Positions 24,483 to 33,322 of a DNA stretch of 43,230 bases are shown in pieces. Position numbers and translations under genes: made by a program. The DNA is from Actinomycetota bacterium (GTDB taxonomy: Bacteria; Actinomycetota; Humimicrobiia; Humimicrobiales; Humimicrobiaceae): contig JAMCVO010000612.1 of the NCBI GenBank assembly GCA_023475715.1, forward strand, positions 1 to 43,230, written 5' to 3'. Under the pieces are notes generated by a model. That model did no database searches. It was not told the origin of the DNA and saw only the letters and a program-made list of their open reading frames with translations. Each line of letters begins with the position of its first letter. Position 1 is the stretch's first letter.

Positions 24483-25799
24483 AAGTTTTTTCCTGTCAGC
24501 CAGGCATTGCTCCGCATGTCTTTTCCCGATATCCCGTCTGACATGATAGTCACCATGAACAAATGATAACGCTTTTTCAACGGCATCTGCTGCACTACTC
24601 ACAGAATCTGAAATTCCAACTAAAGCTATGGCTCGGGAAGATGTGGTAAGGCATACGCCGTTTTTTGCATTGACTTTGGCAAAAAATATCTTTACTCCTA
24701 AGGATTCGATATTGGATTTTTCCAAACTCAGCGGAACATCCGCTCTTGGCTTTTCCGGATATCCTGGCGGGACAATATACCTGCAGACCGTGGCCTTATT
24801 TGAAAAAGATATTTTCATGGATGAAAGTTTCCCTTTAATTATTGCAAGACATATATCTGCAAAGTCGTTTTTCAGCAATGGCAAAACGTTGATGGCTTCA
24901 GGGTCCCCGAATCTGGCATTTATTTCTATAAGCTTGGCCCCTTTGGCAGTCATCATAAATTGACCATATATTATTCCTTTGTAAGGACTCCCTTCTTCTT
25001 CCATTGCCTGCACAATTTGTTTTAAGATTTCCAGAGCATTGGCTTTTTGCTTTTTGGTTACAAACGGAAGCAGCCCGTCAGGTTGTGAATATGAACCCAT
25101 GCTGCCTGTATTGGGACCTTTATCACCATCGTAAGCTCTTTTGTAATCCTGAACCAGAGGCATAGGTATAACATTCTCACCATCAACAAAAGCCTGTAAT
25201 GTAAATTCTTCTCCTGTCAATCTTTCTTCAACGACAATGCCGGAAAACCCTCCGATTTTGTCTGTAATAACTGTCTTGCCATATTCAATTGCTTCTGCAA
25301 TTGTTTTTAAGTGTTCGCCCATTATTTTAACACCCTTACCTGCCGTCAGACCTACCGGTTTAAGGGCATAATCTTTGTCTGTTGACAGCAAGAAATTTTC
25401 TAATGAATTTACATTATCGAAGTAATGATATTCAACCTGACCGGGAATATCATATTTCTTTAAAAGATTGCGGGTAAAAAGCTTTGAAGTTTCCAGCCTT
25501 GCAGCCATTTGGTTTGGCCCGACACAAGAAATACCGATTTTATTTAAAGCATCAGGTAAACCAGCTTCCAGAGGACCTTCCAGACCTATTACTGCAAAAT
25601 CTATTGATAAGTCTTCAATATGCTTAATTATACCTTTAATATCTAATTCATCATGCAGAATAAATTTTGTAGATAATTCATCAAGACCGGGATTGTGATT
25701 ATGAGAAATGACTATAAGCTCTATATTCTTCTTACTTCGGCAAAGGGCTTCGCCTATTGCATGTTCGCGTGCCCCTCCGCCTACTAATAAAATCCTCAT
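24474..25799 (-). CDS. purD: Phosphoribosylamine-glycine ligase PurD
   Basis: GAR synthetase, the second step of de novo purine synthesis: joins glycine to phosphoribosylamine using ATP. The N-terminal Rossmann-like part begins MRILLVGGGAREHAIGEAL. The ATP-grasp core has LKPVGLTAGKGVKIM, VVEERLTGEEFTLQAF, DGDKGPNTGSMGSYS and LIEINARFGDPEA. Length is 441 aa. AGGAGA lies 7 nt before the ATG. It stands apart from other purine genes and lies between the two halves of a decayed repeat, which is odd for a core metabolic gene. Confidence 0.94.
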   Translation of the reverse strand: MRILLVGGGAREHAIGEALCRSKKNIELIVISHNHNPGLDELSTKFILHDELDIKGIIKHIEDLSIDFAVIGLEGPLEAGLPDALNKIGISCVGPNQMAARLETSKLFTRNLLKKYDIPGQVEYHYFDNVNSLENFLLSTDKDYALKPVGLTAGKGVKIMGEHLKTIAEAIEYGKTVITDKIGGFSGIVVEERLTGEEFTLQAFVDGENVIPMPLVQDYKRAYDGDKGPNTGSMGSYSQPDGLLPFVTKKQKANALEILKQIVQAMEEEGSPYKGIIYGQFMMTAKGAKLIEINARFGDPEAINVLPLLKNDFADICLAIIKGKLSSMKISFSNKATVCRYIVPPGYPEKPRADVPLSLEKSNIESLGVKIFFAKVNAKNGVCLTTSSRAIALVGISDSVSSAADAVEKALSFVHGDYHVRRDIGKRHAEQCLADRKKLSY

Positions 25800-26022
25800 A
25801 TGATTCTCCTAAAATGTATCAAGTTATTTTCAGTTTAATATATTATTATTCTTTACAATTGCGATTCTTATTGGCCATAATTCTTATTGTTCATTATTGT
25901 ACAATAATGTAGTTTAATACCAAATATTTTTTTATATAATATTAAATTTTATCTATATAAATTAGATTTTAGATGTTGCTATGAATTGAAAAGAGTTAAA
26001 CATATATACTTTTATCATCTTT

Positions 26023-26092
26023 TAGATAAAGCATTTTCAAAATATGATATTGGCTGTCAAAAGTTGTATAATATTTCAATAAAAATCCAGTT
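26023..26092. repeat. Diverged rsmI 3'-end core, copy D, upstream of metG
   Basis: The core match is 26042-26084, about 34 of 43 positions. The flank GATAAAGCATTTTCAAAATA matches copies A and B. In frame it reads KAFSKYDIGCQKLYNISIK and ends in TAA, an RsmI-like tail. It lies in the 335-bp purD-metG gap (25800-26134), which otherwise is AT-rich and shows no gene. Confidence 0.75.
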
Positions 26093-26134
26093 TAAAATTT
26101 AATCAAGATTTTATTTAAAAAGTAAGAGGTTTAA

Positions 26135-27724
26135 ATGGCAAAAGAAATGACAGAAGAAACTGCAAAAGAAAAAGAAAAATTCTATATCACAACAGCAATA
26201 CCGTATATGAATGCAAAACTTCATCTTGGTCAGGTTTATGAATTTATATTGGCTGATGTTAATGCAAGATTTAATAAACTTCAAGGCAAAGACACCCTTT
26301 TCCTTACAGGTTCTGATGAACATGGTCAGAAGATTTATAAAAGTGCCGTTTCAAAAGACATGTCTCCGAAAGAATATGTTGACGATATGGTCGCAGATAT
26401 GAAACGGATACTGGCACTTTACAACATAAGCAACGACTTATTTGTTCGGACAACGGATGCCAGTCATGTAAAAGTTGTGCAAAACATTTTGACGAAGCTT
26501 AAGGAAAACGGGGACCTTTACAAGGGAAGCTATGAAGGCTGGTATTGTACGATAGACGAGAATTTTTTGACGGATACGCAGCTTTTAGAAGGCAAATGCC
26601 CGCAGTGCGGACGGGAAGTCGAAAAGATTAAAGAGGAAAACTATTTTTTTAAGCTTTCAAGCTATCAGGATAAATTAATAAAACATATTGAAGCAAATCC
26701 TGACTTCATTGTTCCGGAATCCAGAAAAAATGAAGTTTTGGGATTGCTTAAACAAGGCTTGAAGGATATAAGCATTTCAAGAACCACTGTAACCTGGGGA
26801 ATTCCAATTCCATTCGATCCTGAACATTTCAGCTATGTCTGGGTAGATGCGCTGATAAACTATATTTCAGCCTTGGGATACAGTCTGGATGATGATGCCT
26901 TGTTTAAAAAATATTGGCCCGCCGATCAGCAGCATGTAGGAAAAGATATTTTAAAGTTCCATGCCGTCATCTGGCCGGCAATTTTGATGTCAATCGGTGT
27001 TGAACCTGAAAAACACCTGGCTGTACATGGCTGGATAATGAAAGGTGAAGAAAAATTATCCAAATCAAAAGGAATAACGCTTGATCCTGATGAAATGGCA
27101 GAAAGCTATGGAGTTGATGCAGTCAGGTATTTCTTTACCAGAGAAATTACATTCGGACTGGACGGGTCATTTACCGATATAGCAATGCTTAAAAGGTACA
27201 ACGGTGATTTGAGCAATGATTTTGGAAATCTTGTTTCCCGTTCCATAGCAATGATCGATAAATACAGGAGCGGGGTAATACCTGCAAAACCTGCAAACCT
27301 GAGTAATGGTAAAAATTTTGAAAAGTTGTGGGAAGACATAAAAGCTGCAGCAATTAATCTTTTTCACAGCTTTAATTATTCGGAATATCTTGTGAAAATC
27401 TGGGAGTTTATAAATATCGCCAATAAATATATTGAGGACAGCAAACCCTGGGAACTGGCAAAAAGCACAGGGGATGAGGATGTTCAAAAACTTGACGGTG
27501 TTCTTTATAACCTGGCAGAATCAATAAGGTTAACTGCGCTTTTTGCATTTCCTTTCATGCCGTCGGCCTGCCAGAAAATTTTTAGGCAGCTCGGTATAGA
27601 TAAAAATATCCAGGAATTGAGCTTTGAAGCTGATGGCAGATGGGGTGCTTTTACCGGCGGAACCAGGGTTGGCAAAAGGGAAATTCTTTTTCCAAGAATA
27701 GAGGAAAATTCTGGATCCAAATAA
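26135..27724 (+). CDS. metG: Methionyl-tRNA synthetase
   Basis: Class I aminoacyl-tRNA synthetase charging tRNA-Met. The HIGH-type motif is KLHLGQVYEF and the KMSKS-type motif EKLSKSKGITLDP. The connective-peptide zinc knuckle is reduced: the first knuckle reads YCTID, where CxxC is usual, and the second is CPQC. An anticodon-binding helical domain follows. At 529 aa it lacks the C-terminal EMAP-like tRNA-binding domain of longer MetRS. RBS AGAGG is upstream of ATG 26135. It starts the run metG-tatD-rsmA-ispE, a common bacterial gene order. Confidence 0.95.
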   Translation: MAKEMTEETAKEKEKFYITTAIPYMNAKLHLGQVYEFILADVNARFNKLQGKDTLFLTGSDEHGQKIYKSAVSKDMSPKEYVDDMVADMKRILALYNISNDLFVRTTDASHVKVVQNILTKLKENGDLYKGSYEGWYCTIDENFLTDTQLLEGKCPQCGREVEKIKEENYFFKLSSYQDKLIKHIEANPDFIVPESRKNEVLGLLKQGLKDISISRTTVTWGIPIPFDPEHFSYVWVDALINYISALGYSLDDDALFKKYWPADQQHVGKDILKFHAVIWPAILMSIGVEPEKHLAVHGWIMKGEEKLSKSKGITLDPDEMAESYGVDAVRYFFTREITFGLDGSFTDIAMLKRYNGDLSNDFGNLVSRSIAMIDKYRSGVIPAKPANLSNGKNFEKLWEDIKAAAINLFHSFNYSEYLVKIWEFINIANKYIEDSKPWELAKSTGDEDVQKLDGVLYNLAESIRLTALFAFPFMPSACQKIFRQLGIDKNIQELSFEADGRWGAFTGGTRVGKREILFPRIEENSGSK

Positions 27725-27795
27725 TTTCAGGTTGTAATATAAGCTAAAAATATACAAACTCATATAAATTTTTGCTTGACGCAGTTCCGCTGAGA

Positions 27796-28773
27796 ATGGC
27801 AAGATTAACAGATGCAAGCATACCAATGGATATAAGCAAAAAGAAGAAAAATATAACTGATAATAATAGTAGCAAACAGGAATTCTATTTTATAGATACC
27901 CACGCTCATCTTGATATGCTTAAAAAAATGACCCCGGATTTTGCAGTAAAGGAATCACTACGCGAAAATGTTAAATTCATAATAAACGTTGGCTCAAGTT
28001 TGGAAGGAAGCAAAAAATCACTGCAATATTCAAAAATGTACAATAATGTTTTTGCTTCTATCGGGGTTCATCCGCATGATGCAGAGGATTTTAATGATAA
28101 AGATCTGGCAGCACTTGAGTCATTTCTTAAGGATGATGGCAGCAGTAATGAAAATAATATAAGTATTAATGAAAGTATTAATAAGCATCACAGCAATCAC
28201 ACCAGAAAAAAGAAAGTGGTTGCAATAGGTGAAACAGGATTTGATTATTTCAGGAATTTAAGCCCTAAAAAGGATCAGAAAAGAGCGTTTACCAGTCAGA
28301 TAGAACTGGCCCTGAAATACGACCTTCCATTGATAGTCCATGACAGGGACGCACACGCAGATACCTTAAGAGTACTTGGCAGCTATTCATCATCAGATAA
28401 AGATGAAGATAAGAACAAAAATAAGGACAAAGGTAAGGATAATAATCTAAAAGCTGTAATTCATTGCTTTTCAGGCGATACGAATTTTGCGCTGAAGTGT
28501 CTGGAATTGGGGCTTTTTATATCTTTTACAGGGGTAATAACATTTCCAAATGCAAAAAGTCTGGCCCAGACCGTAAAAGAAGTTCCAATTGAAAAAATTT
28601 TTATAGAAACAGATGCTCCTTTCCTTGCGCCTCAGGAAAAGAGGGGCCAGGAAAACTATCCCGGTTTTGTAAAATATGTAGCTTATAAAATTGCTGAATT
28701 AAAAAATATGAGTGTTGCCGAAGTTGCAGCTATAACTTCAAAAACCGCAGAGAAGTTTTTCTCTTTAGTTTAA
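27796..28773 (+). CDS. tatD: TatD-family metal-dependent DNase with low-complexity insertions
   Basis: TIM-barrel hydrolase with 3'-5' DNase activity in studied members. Metal-site motifs: FIDTHAHLD, AIGETGFDYF, LIVHDRDAHAD, VIHCFSGD and FIETDAPFLAP. Length 325 aa from the ATG at 27796; an ATG at 27826 would also work and a TTG at 27772 is less likely. Two stretches interrupt the normal fold: an Asn/Ser/His-rich insert (about 28129-28218) and a Lys/Asp/Asn repeat-like insert (SSSDKDEDKNKNKDKGKD, about 28387-28452). Both lie in likely surface loops. The frame is intact on both sides, so the protein should be functional. Confidence 0.9.
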   Translation: MARLTDASIPMDISKKKKNITDNNSSKQEFYFIDTHAHLDMLKKMTPDFAVKESLRENVKFIINVGSSLEGSKKSLQYSKMYNNVFASIGVHPHDAEDFNDKDLAALESFLKDDGSSNENNISINESINKHHSNHTRKKKVVAIGETGFDYFRNLSPKKDQKRAFTSQIELALKYDLPLIVHDRDAHADTLRVLGSYSSSDKDEDKNKNKDKGKDNNLKAVIHCFSGDTNFALKCLELGLFISFTGVITFPNAKSLAQTVKEVPIEKIFIETDAPFLAPQEKRGQENYPGFVKYVAYKIAELKNMSVAEVAAITSKTAEKFFSLV

Positions 28774-28828
28774 AAAATAACCTGAAAGATATTTATAAAA
28801 AAGAAATTATAATAATTAACAAAAAAGT

Positions 28829-29725
28829 ATGAATTCTTCAAAACCAGGTAAACCCGGTAAAACTTATATAAGCTCTCCTTCAAAAACTGCAGAAATTCTT
28901 AATTTGCACAACATAAGATTAAAAAAAAGTTTGGGACAGAATTTTTTAATTGATACCAATATTTTGAAAAAGATCACCTTGGCTGCGGAGCTAGAATCCG
29001 AAGATATCGTTCTCGAAATAGGTTCCGGTATTGGATCACTTACAGAGATTATCCTCCCGAAGGTAAAAAAAATAGTATGTATTGAAGTTGATAACCGACT
29101 AGCCGAGGTATTTAAGGAGATTTTCCGGTCCTGTTTTTCTTCTAAAATTGATCTTATAGAATCTGATGCAATGAAGCTGGATTATAAGGAACTGGTAATC
29201 AAAGCTGACATTACCAAGATTGTTTCAAATCTTCCGTATAAAATAGCAGCGCCGCTTATACTAAAAATAATGCTCGAAACTTCTAAATTGGAATTTTATT
29301 GTCTTACGATCCAGAAAGATATCGCTGAAAGGCTCACAGCGAAAAAAGGGGATAAAAATTACAGCTCTTACACAGTAAAAGCTAATTTTTTAGCAGACTT
29401 TAAAATTCTTTTTTCTATTTCGAGAAGCTGCTTTGTTCCGGTGCCATTTGTTGACTCGGTTGTGGTAAAGGCAACCAGAAAAACTTCGGAAAAAACATCA
29501 GATATCGATACCCGGGATTTTTTTGGCTTTATTGAAGATTGTTTCCTGCATAGGCGCAAAAAGCTGATTAATTCCTTGCTGGCTGCAAATGAGCATAAAT
29601 ATATTGACAAAATATATTTAATAATTAAAATGCTACATGGTATAGGAAAAGACAAAAATCTAAGAGCCGAGGATCTTGATCTGGATGATTTTCTTTTTTT
29701 ATACAGATCATTGAAAGCAAACTAG
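28829..29725 (+). CDS. rsmA: 16S rRNA dimethyladenosine transferase RsmA (KsgA)
   Basis: SAM-dependent enzyme dimethylating A1518 and A1519 near the 3' end of 16S rRNA. Motifs: LKKSLGQNFLID at the N-terminus, the SAM-binding VLEIGSGIGSLTEIIL, IVCIEVDNRL, SDAMKLDY, and the catalytic SNLPYKIAAPLI. The C-terminal substrate domain has CFVPVPFVDSVVV and LHRRKKLINSLL. Length 298 aa. An N-terminal extension of ~25 residues precedes the first motif. It lies between tatD and ispE. Confidence 0.95.
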   Translation: MNSSKPGKPGKTYISSPSKTAEILNLHNIRLKKSLGQNFLIDTNILKKITLAAELESEDIVLEIGSGIGSLTEIILPKVKKIVCIEVDNRLAEVFKEIFRSCFSSKIDLIESDAMKLDYKELVIKADITKIVSNLPYKIAAPLILKIMLETSKLEFYCLTIQKDIAERLTAKKGDKNYSSYTVKANFLADFKILFSISRSCFVPVPFVDSVVVKATRKTSEKTSDIDTRDFFGFIEDCFLHRRKKLINSLLAANEHKYIDKIYLIIKMLHGIGKDKNLRAEDLDLDDFLFLYRSLKAN

Positions 29726-29750
29726 CTTAAAATATTTCTGGTTGGTATTT

Positions 29751-30686
29751 ATGACAATTAGTAAAAAACTAACTGTTAGCGCTTCAGGTAAAATCAATCT
29801 TTATCTGAATGTTAGAAAGAATGGCCGAATCGACGGTTTTCATGATATAAAATCCATAATGCAAAGCATAAGTCTTTCGGACCTGCTAAATTTTGAAGTT
29901 TCACACAATTACACAATCAAACCAAATAAGGAAAATAATTGGGATATCAATGGGCTTTCAATAACATCCAATAACATGGATATTCCGCTGGGCACCAAAA
30001 ATCTGGTTCATAAAGCGGCTCTCCTTATATTAGAAAATTATAATCTTGAAAAGAAATATAATATTAGGATAAATATAAACAAATCAATACCTATTGGAGC
30101 AGGACTCGCAGGAGGCAGTACTGATGCAGCAGCAACACTATTTGCATTAAGAAAGATATTCAATCTTGATATTTCGATGGACAGATTGCTTGAGCTCGGA
30201 AATGAAGTAGGCTCAGATGTTCCATTTTGCATTTCGGGAGGAACTGCACTTGTTGAAGGTAAGGGTGAAAAGATTTGTAAGCTTCCCGATCTGCCTTTTT
30301 ATTGGGTGGTTCTTGCAAGCAATGGCAAGAAATTTCTTTCAGGTGATGTTTATGACAGGTTTGACCTGATTGGAAAGGAAAAGGAATCGGAACATGCTAG
30401 TCTTGTAGATGATCTTACCGGGAAAGACTTAGACAGTTTTTTTACAAAGCTGGACAATGACCTGGAGCGAGCTGTTATCGTTGAGGATAAGATGGTTGAT
30501 ATTCTGAAGCAAAAAGCAGTAGAGCTGGGAGCATTTGCTTCAATGATGACAGGGAGCGGCCCAACTGTTTTTGCATTTTGTGAAGATCTCGTCAGTGCAA
30601 AAAAAGTTTGTCACGGCCTTACCAAATTTTCAGATAAAGTATTTCTAACTTATACCATACAAAAGAGTCTTGATATAATTAATTGA
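29751..30686 (+). CDS. ispE: 4-diphosphocytidyl-2-C-methyl-D-erythritol kinase IspE
   Basis: GHMP kinase phosphorylating CDP-methylerythritol in the non-mevalonate isoprenoid pathway. The N-terminus has SASGKINLYLNVRKN with the catalytic Lys. The ATP loop is IPIGAGLAGGSTDAAATL, followed by GSDVPFCISGGTALVEGKGE, and near the end MMTGSGPTVFAF. Length 311 aa from ATG 29751; a TTG at 29742 is in frame but less likely. The 25-bp gap to rsmA suggests one operon, the classical tatD-rsmA-ispE order. Confidence 0.94.
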   Translation: MTISKKLTVSASGKINLYLNVRKNGRIDGFHDIKSIMQSISLSDLLNFEVSHNYTIKPNKENNWDINGLSITSNNMDIPLGTKNLVHKAALLILENYNLEKKYNIRININKSIPIGAGLAGGSTDAAATLFALRKIFNLDISMDRLLELGNEVGSDVPFCISGGTALVEGKGEKICKLPDLPFYWVVLASNGKKFLSGDVYDRFDLIGKEKESEHASLVDDLTGKDLDSFFTKLDNDLERAVIVEDKMVDILKQKAVELGAFASMMTGSGPTVFAFCEDLVSAKKVCHGLTKFSDKVFLTYTIQKSLDIIN

Positions 30687-30786
30687 TTAATTTTTAATTG
30701 ATTAATTTGCTGCATTGCTAAAAATCTTTACATCTGCAGGAATTTTTCATTTTATAGTTTAATTTAGGTAACTATCTTCAAAGTAA

Positions 30787-30824
30787 AGAGATAATTTGTC
30801 TTTATTATCCAATTTATTATCTCT
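30787..30824. terminator. Stem-loop after ispE
   Basis: AGAGATAAT (30787-30795) pairs with ATTATCTCT (30816-30824). The loop is 20 nt and there is no terminal T-run. Weak candidate for the end of the ispE operon. Confidence 0.35.
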
Positions 30825-30902
30825 GTTATCTTATTGCATGGAGTATATCTGTTATTTACACCCTTTATATTTTTTATAGATTCTGGTTTAATTATCTTCT
30901 AT

Positions 30903-30976
30903 TGGGGAATGGCCAAGCGGTAAGGCAACGGGTTTTGGTCCCGTCATCGGAGGTTCGAATCCTTCTTCCCCAGCCA
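30903..30976 (+). tRNA. tRNA-Gln (anticodon TTG)
   Basis: Acceptor TGGGGAA with TTCCCCA, D arm with CCAAGCGGTAAGG, anticodon stem ACGGG/CCCGT enclosing TTTTGGT, T arm GGAGGTTCGAATCCTTC, and encoded CCA. The 3' half also encodes, on the other strand, the last codons of the serine recombinase gene, which suggests the tRNA is the integration site of the neighbouring element. Confidence 0.97.
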
Positions 30977-32551
30977 AGCCGTACGAATAGGCGCTAAAAT
31001 TTCATTTTTGTGCGTAAAATTGGTGTTTTTTGCCGGTTCGAACATTTGATACTGTTTCTGCAGTGCTGGATATTTGTCCGCTATGGGTACAAGCCATTCT
31101 TCTGGCTCTATGATGATTTTACCGTCTAAAAGTGTAATATTCTTGCCAATAGCTGTTAAAATGGCTCGTTTTGTATTTAAATTGCCATTTTCAAAGGCAT
31201 CTCTTGCGACAGATATAAAATCAAAGGCTTGCTCCGCCATTTCGAACCATTGACTTACTCGATGATCGTAGTTGTCGATTTTTTCCTTTATCCTTGCTTT
31301 TTCTACTGTGTACTCTTCTTTTTTACGATCAAATTCATCCTTTGTTATTTCATCTGAGGCTCTCATGTCAATGAGATTATTTATTTTATTTTCAGTCTCT
31401 TTATATAACTTTTCCAGATTATTAAATATTTTCTTGCGCTCATTTACCTCGTCTTTGTGAGATTCTCTCAACACTTCAAGTGCCCAATCTCTGAACTGCG
31501 GCATGATTGTAAACCTCGAGACCTCGTTCTTTATCAATTCTTTAAGTTTGTCTTCTCGAATGTATTCGGTTTGACTGCAGTTACCTCTACGACCCGTACA
31601 GTGGTAATAGGTGTAGCTAATGGATTTGCCTGTGGATTTGATTTTCTTTGTCTTTTCCTCAGCGGTAACCATGCAGCCGCACTCACCGCAGAATATCGGA
31701 CCACGGTATGCAAATTCATGACTTTTTCGCCGTGACTTGTTCTTCCTGCCAAGGATTACTTGAATTATATCGAATTGTTCTTCTGTTATCATTTTCTGAT
31801 GTTTAAGTTTATAGGTTTTACCATTAATTGTATATTCACCTATGTAAAAAGGATTTGAAAACATTTCATAAAGTCTTGATTTTGAAATTTGCTTTCCACC
31901 AATTCTTTTTGTTTTTCTGGTTGTAAACCCAAGTTCATCATCGGCAAAATTTTTAATTTCTTCAATAGAGGATTTATCATTTAATATTTTATCAAAAAGC
32001 ATTTTAACCAAATTAAATCTTTTTGGATCCGGAACAATCTTTTTATTCTTGTTTATATATCCCATAGGTGCTTTATGTGGATACTGGCCTTTTTCTCTTT
32101 TTGACTGCATGCCTCTTTTAACATTCCTGGATAAATTCCATGAATAATGAGTAGCTTCTCCAACCAGCACAGAAAACAATAGCGGGCTATCTTCTTGATA
32201 AAAGTCACCCTCATTGGTAATTATTGCTTGAATTACACCTTGACTTAAAAGATATTGTAACTCGCCGCCTTCTTTTAAATTTCTTACCAATCTATTTATA
32301 TTCCAACAAATTATTGCATTTGCCTTACCATTCTTAATCATATCTATCATTTCAGAATATTGCGGTCTATTATCAGCAATTTTTGCAGTTTTTGATTCAG
32401 AAAATATTTTAAATAGATTTAATTTCTTTTCACGAGTCATTTTATTGATGAACTTGTTCTGATCATCTATAGATTGGACTTGTCTGTCCTCACTTTCAGA
32501 TGATTTTCGTGAATATCCTACAAATTTGAACTTTTTAATATCGATTAGCAT
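30944..32551 (-). CDS. Large serine recombinase (integrase/resolvase family)
   Basis: 535-aa site-specific recombinase. The N-terminal resolvase domain (about 1-150) has FVGYSRKSSES with catalytic Ser17 (Y-x-R-x-S pattern) and conserved arginines in the NRLVRNL region. The recombinase domain contains PHKAPMGYINKNKKIVPDP. The zinc ribbon is FCGECGCMV plus YHCTGRRGNC. A Lys/Glu-rich coiled coil (about 385-430) follows, as in phage-type large serine integrases. The stop codon lies inside tRNA-Gln, so the final residues (WLGKKDSNLR) are encoded by the antisense of the tRNA. I infer that it integrated its element here, with the tRNA 3' half as part of the attachment site. Confidence 0.92.
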   Translation of the reverse strand: MLIDIKKFKFVGYSRKSSESEDRQVQSIDDQNKFINKMTREKKLNLFKIFSESKTAKIADNRPQYSEMIDMIKNGKANAIICWNINRLVRNLKEGGELQYLLSQGVIQAIITNEGDFYQEDSPLLFSVLVGEATHYSWNLSRNVKRGMQSKREKGQYPHKAPMGYINKNKKIVPDPKRFNLVKMLFDKILNDKSSIEEIKNFADDELGFTTRKTKRIGGKQISKSRLYEMFSNPFYIGEYTINGKTYKLKHQKMITEEQFDIIQVILGRKNKSRRKSHEFAYRGPIFCGECGCMVTAEEKTKKIKSTGKSISYTYYHCTGRRGNCSQTEYIREDKLKELIKNEVSRFTIMPQFRDWALEVLRESHKDEVNERKKIFNNLEKLYKETENKINNLIDMRASDEITKDEFDRKKEEYTVEKARIKEKIDNYDHRVSQWFEMAEQAFDFISVARDAFENGNLNTKRAILTAIGKNITLLDGKIIIEPEEWLVPIADKYPALQKQYQMFEPAKNTNFTHKNEILAPIRTAWLGKKDSNLR

Positions 32552-32626
32552 TTTATTGTTTCTTATAATCCAATGCTTTTCAAATTAGCATGAACATATT
32601 ACACATACCCAATAATATCTACTTAT

Positions 32627-33166
32627 TTAATCTGGCTTGTAATTGTTATTTTCTAAATCTTTTTTCTTTAAAGCTGCATTTTTTGCCTCATACAGCTTCC
32701 TGGTTGTTTCTAATATTATTTCTGATAATTTGGCTTTTGGAATCCCGGCAAATGGTTCCTCTGGTTCGTTTAAAGCCTCTTGTTTTTTATATGGTTCCCG
32801 ATCTATATGTCTTCTAAAGCCAACATAATCTTTCTTACCCCATTCCTTAGGCCATTTACGAGCTAATATTGTAAGTGCTGCTCGCCAGTCGGTTGGTGCC
32901 TGTGCAAATATCATGCTTGTAATTTTCACATTTGCTTCAGCTTGGGATTGCCGTATCGACTGCAGAAACTGTAAAAAGATTTTTTCCTCTTTTGGTACTT
33001 TTTTGCCGATTTCGGCCAGATTTTCGGCTCTTTTACCACGATCCAGCCAGTTATAATATGTCTTTTCCACAATACCAATAGAGGCAGCTACCACCTTGGC
33101 ATAGCATCCAGCCTTTATTTTTTTTGAAATTACCTCAATTACTGCTTCTGTCAGTTTTGTTCTCAT
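32627..33166 (-). CDS. HTH protein resembling a phage terminase small subunit
   Basis: 179-aa basic protein. The N-terminal helix-turn-helix is CYAKVVAASIGIVEKTYYNW (about residues 18-38). A helical middle part has FLQSIRQSQAEANVKITSMI, then DWRAALTILARKWPKEWGK, a pattern seen in small terminase or excisionase-like phage proteins. ATG 33166 is preferred because AGGGAG precedes it by 7 nt; an in-frame longer start exists. It lies 75 bp from the recombinase gene in the same orientation. A role in element DNA recognition is inferred, not shown. Confidence 0.6.
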   Translation of the reverse strand: MRTKLTEAVIEVISKKIKAGCYAKVVAASIGIVEKTYYNWLDRGKRAENLAEIGKKVPKEEKIFLQFLQSIRQSQAEANVKITSMIFAQAPTDWRAALTILARKWPKEWGKKDYVGFRRHIDREPYKKQEALNEPEEPFAGIPKAKLSEIILETTRKLYEAKNAALKKKDLENNNYKPD

Positions 33167-33322
33167 AACATAACTCCCTTGTTTTTCTGGAAAATATTTT
33201 AAAAGGTAGATAATTCTTGTTGAATTTCCGGTCTGTATTATCATTATCATCAATATGTCAAATAGCATTATCTTTTTCTGTTCATCATAAAAATATCCAT
33301 CTTTTTTTATCGTTAAATTTAC

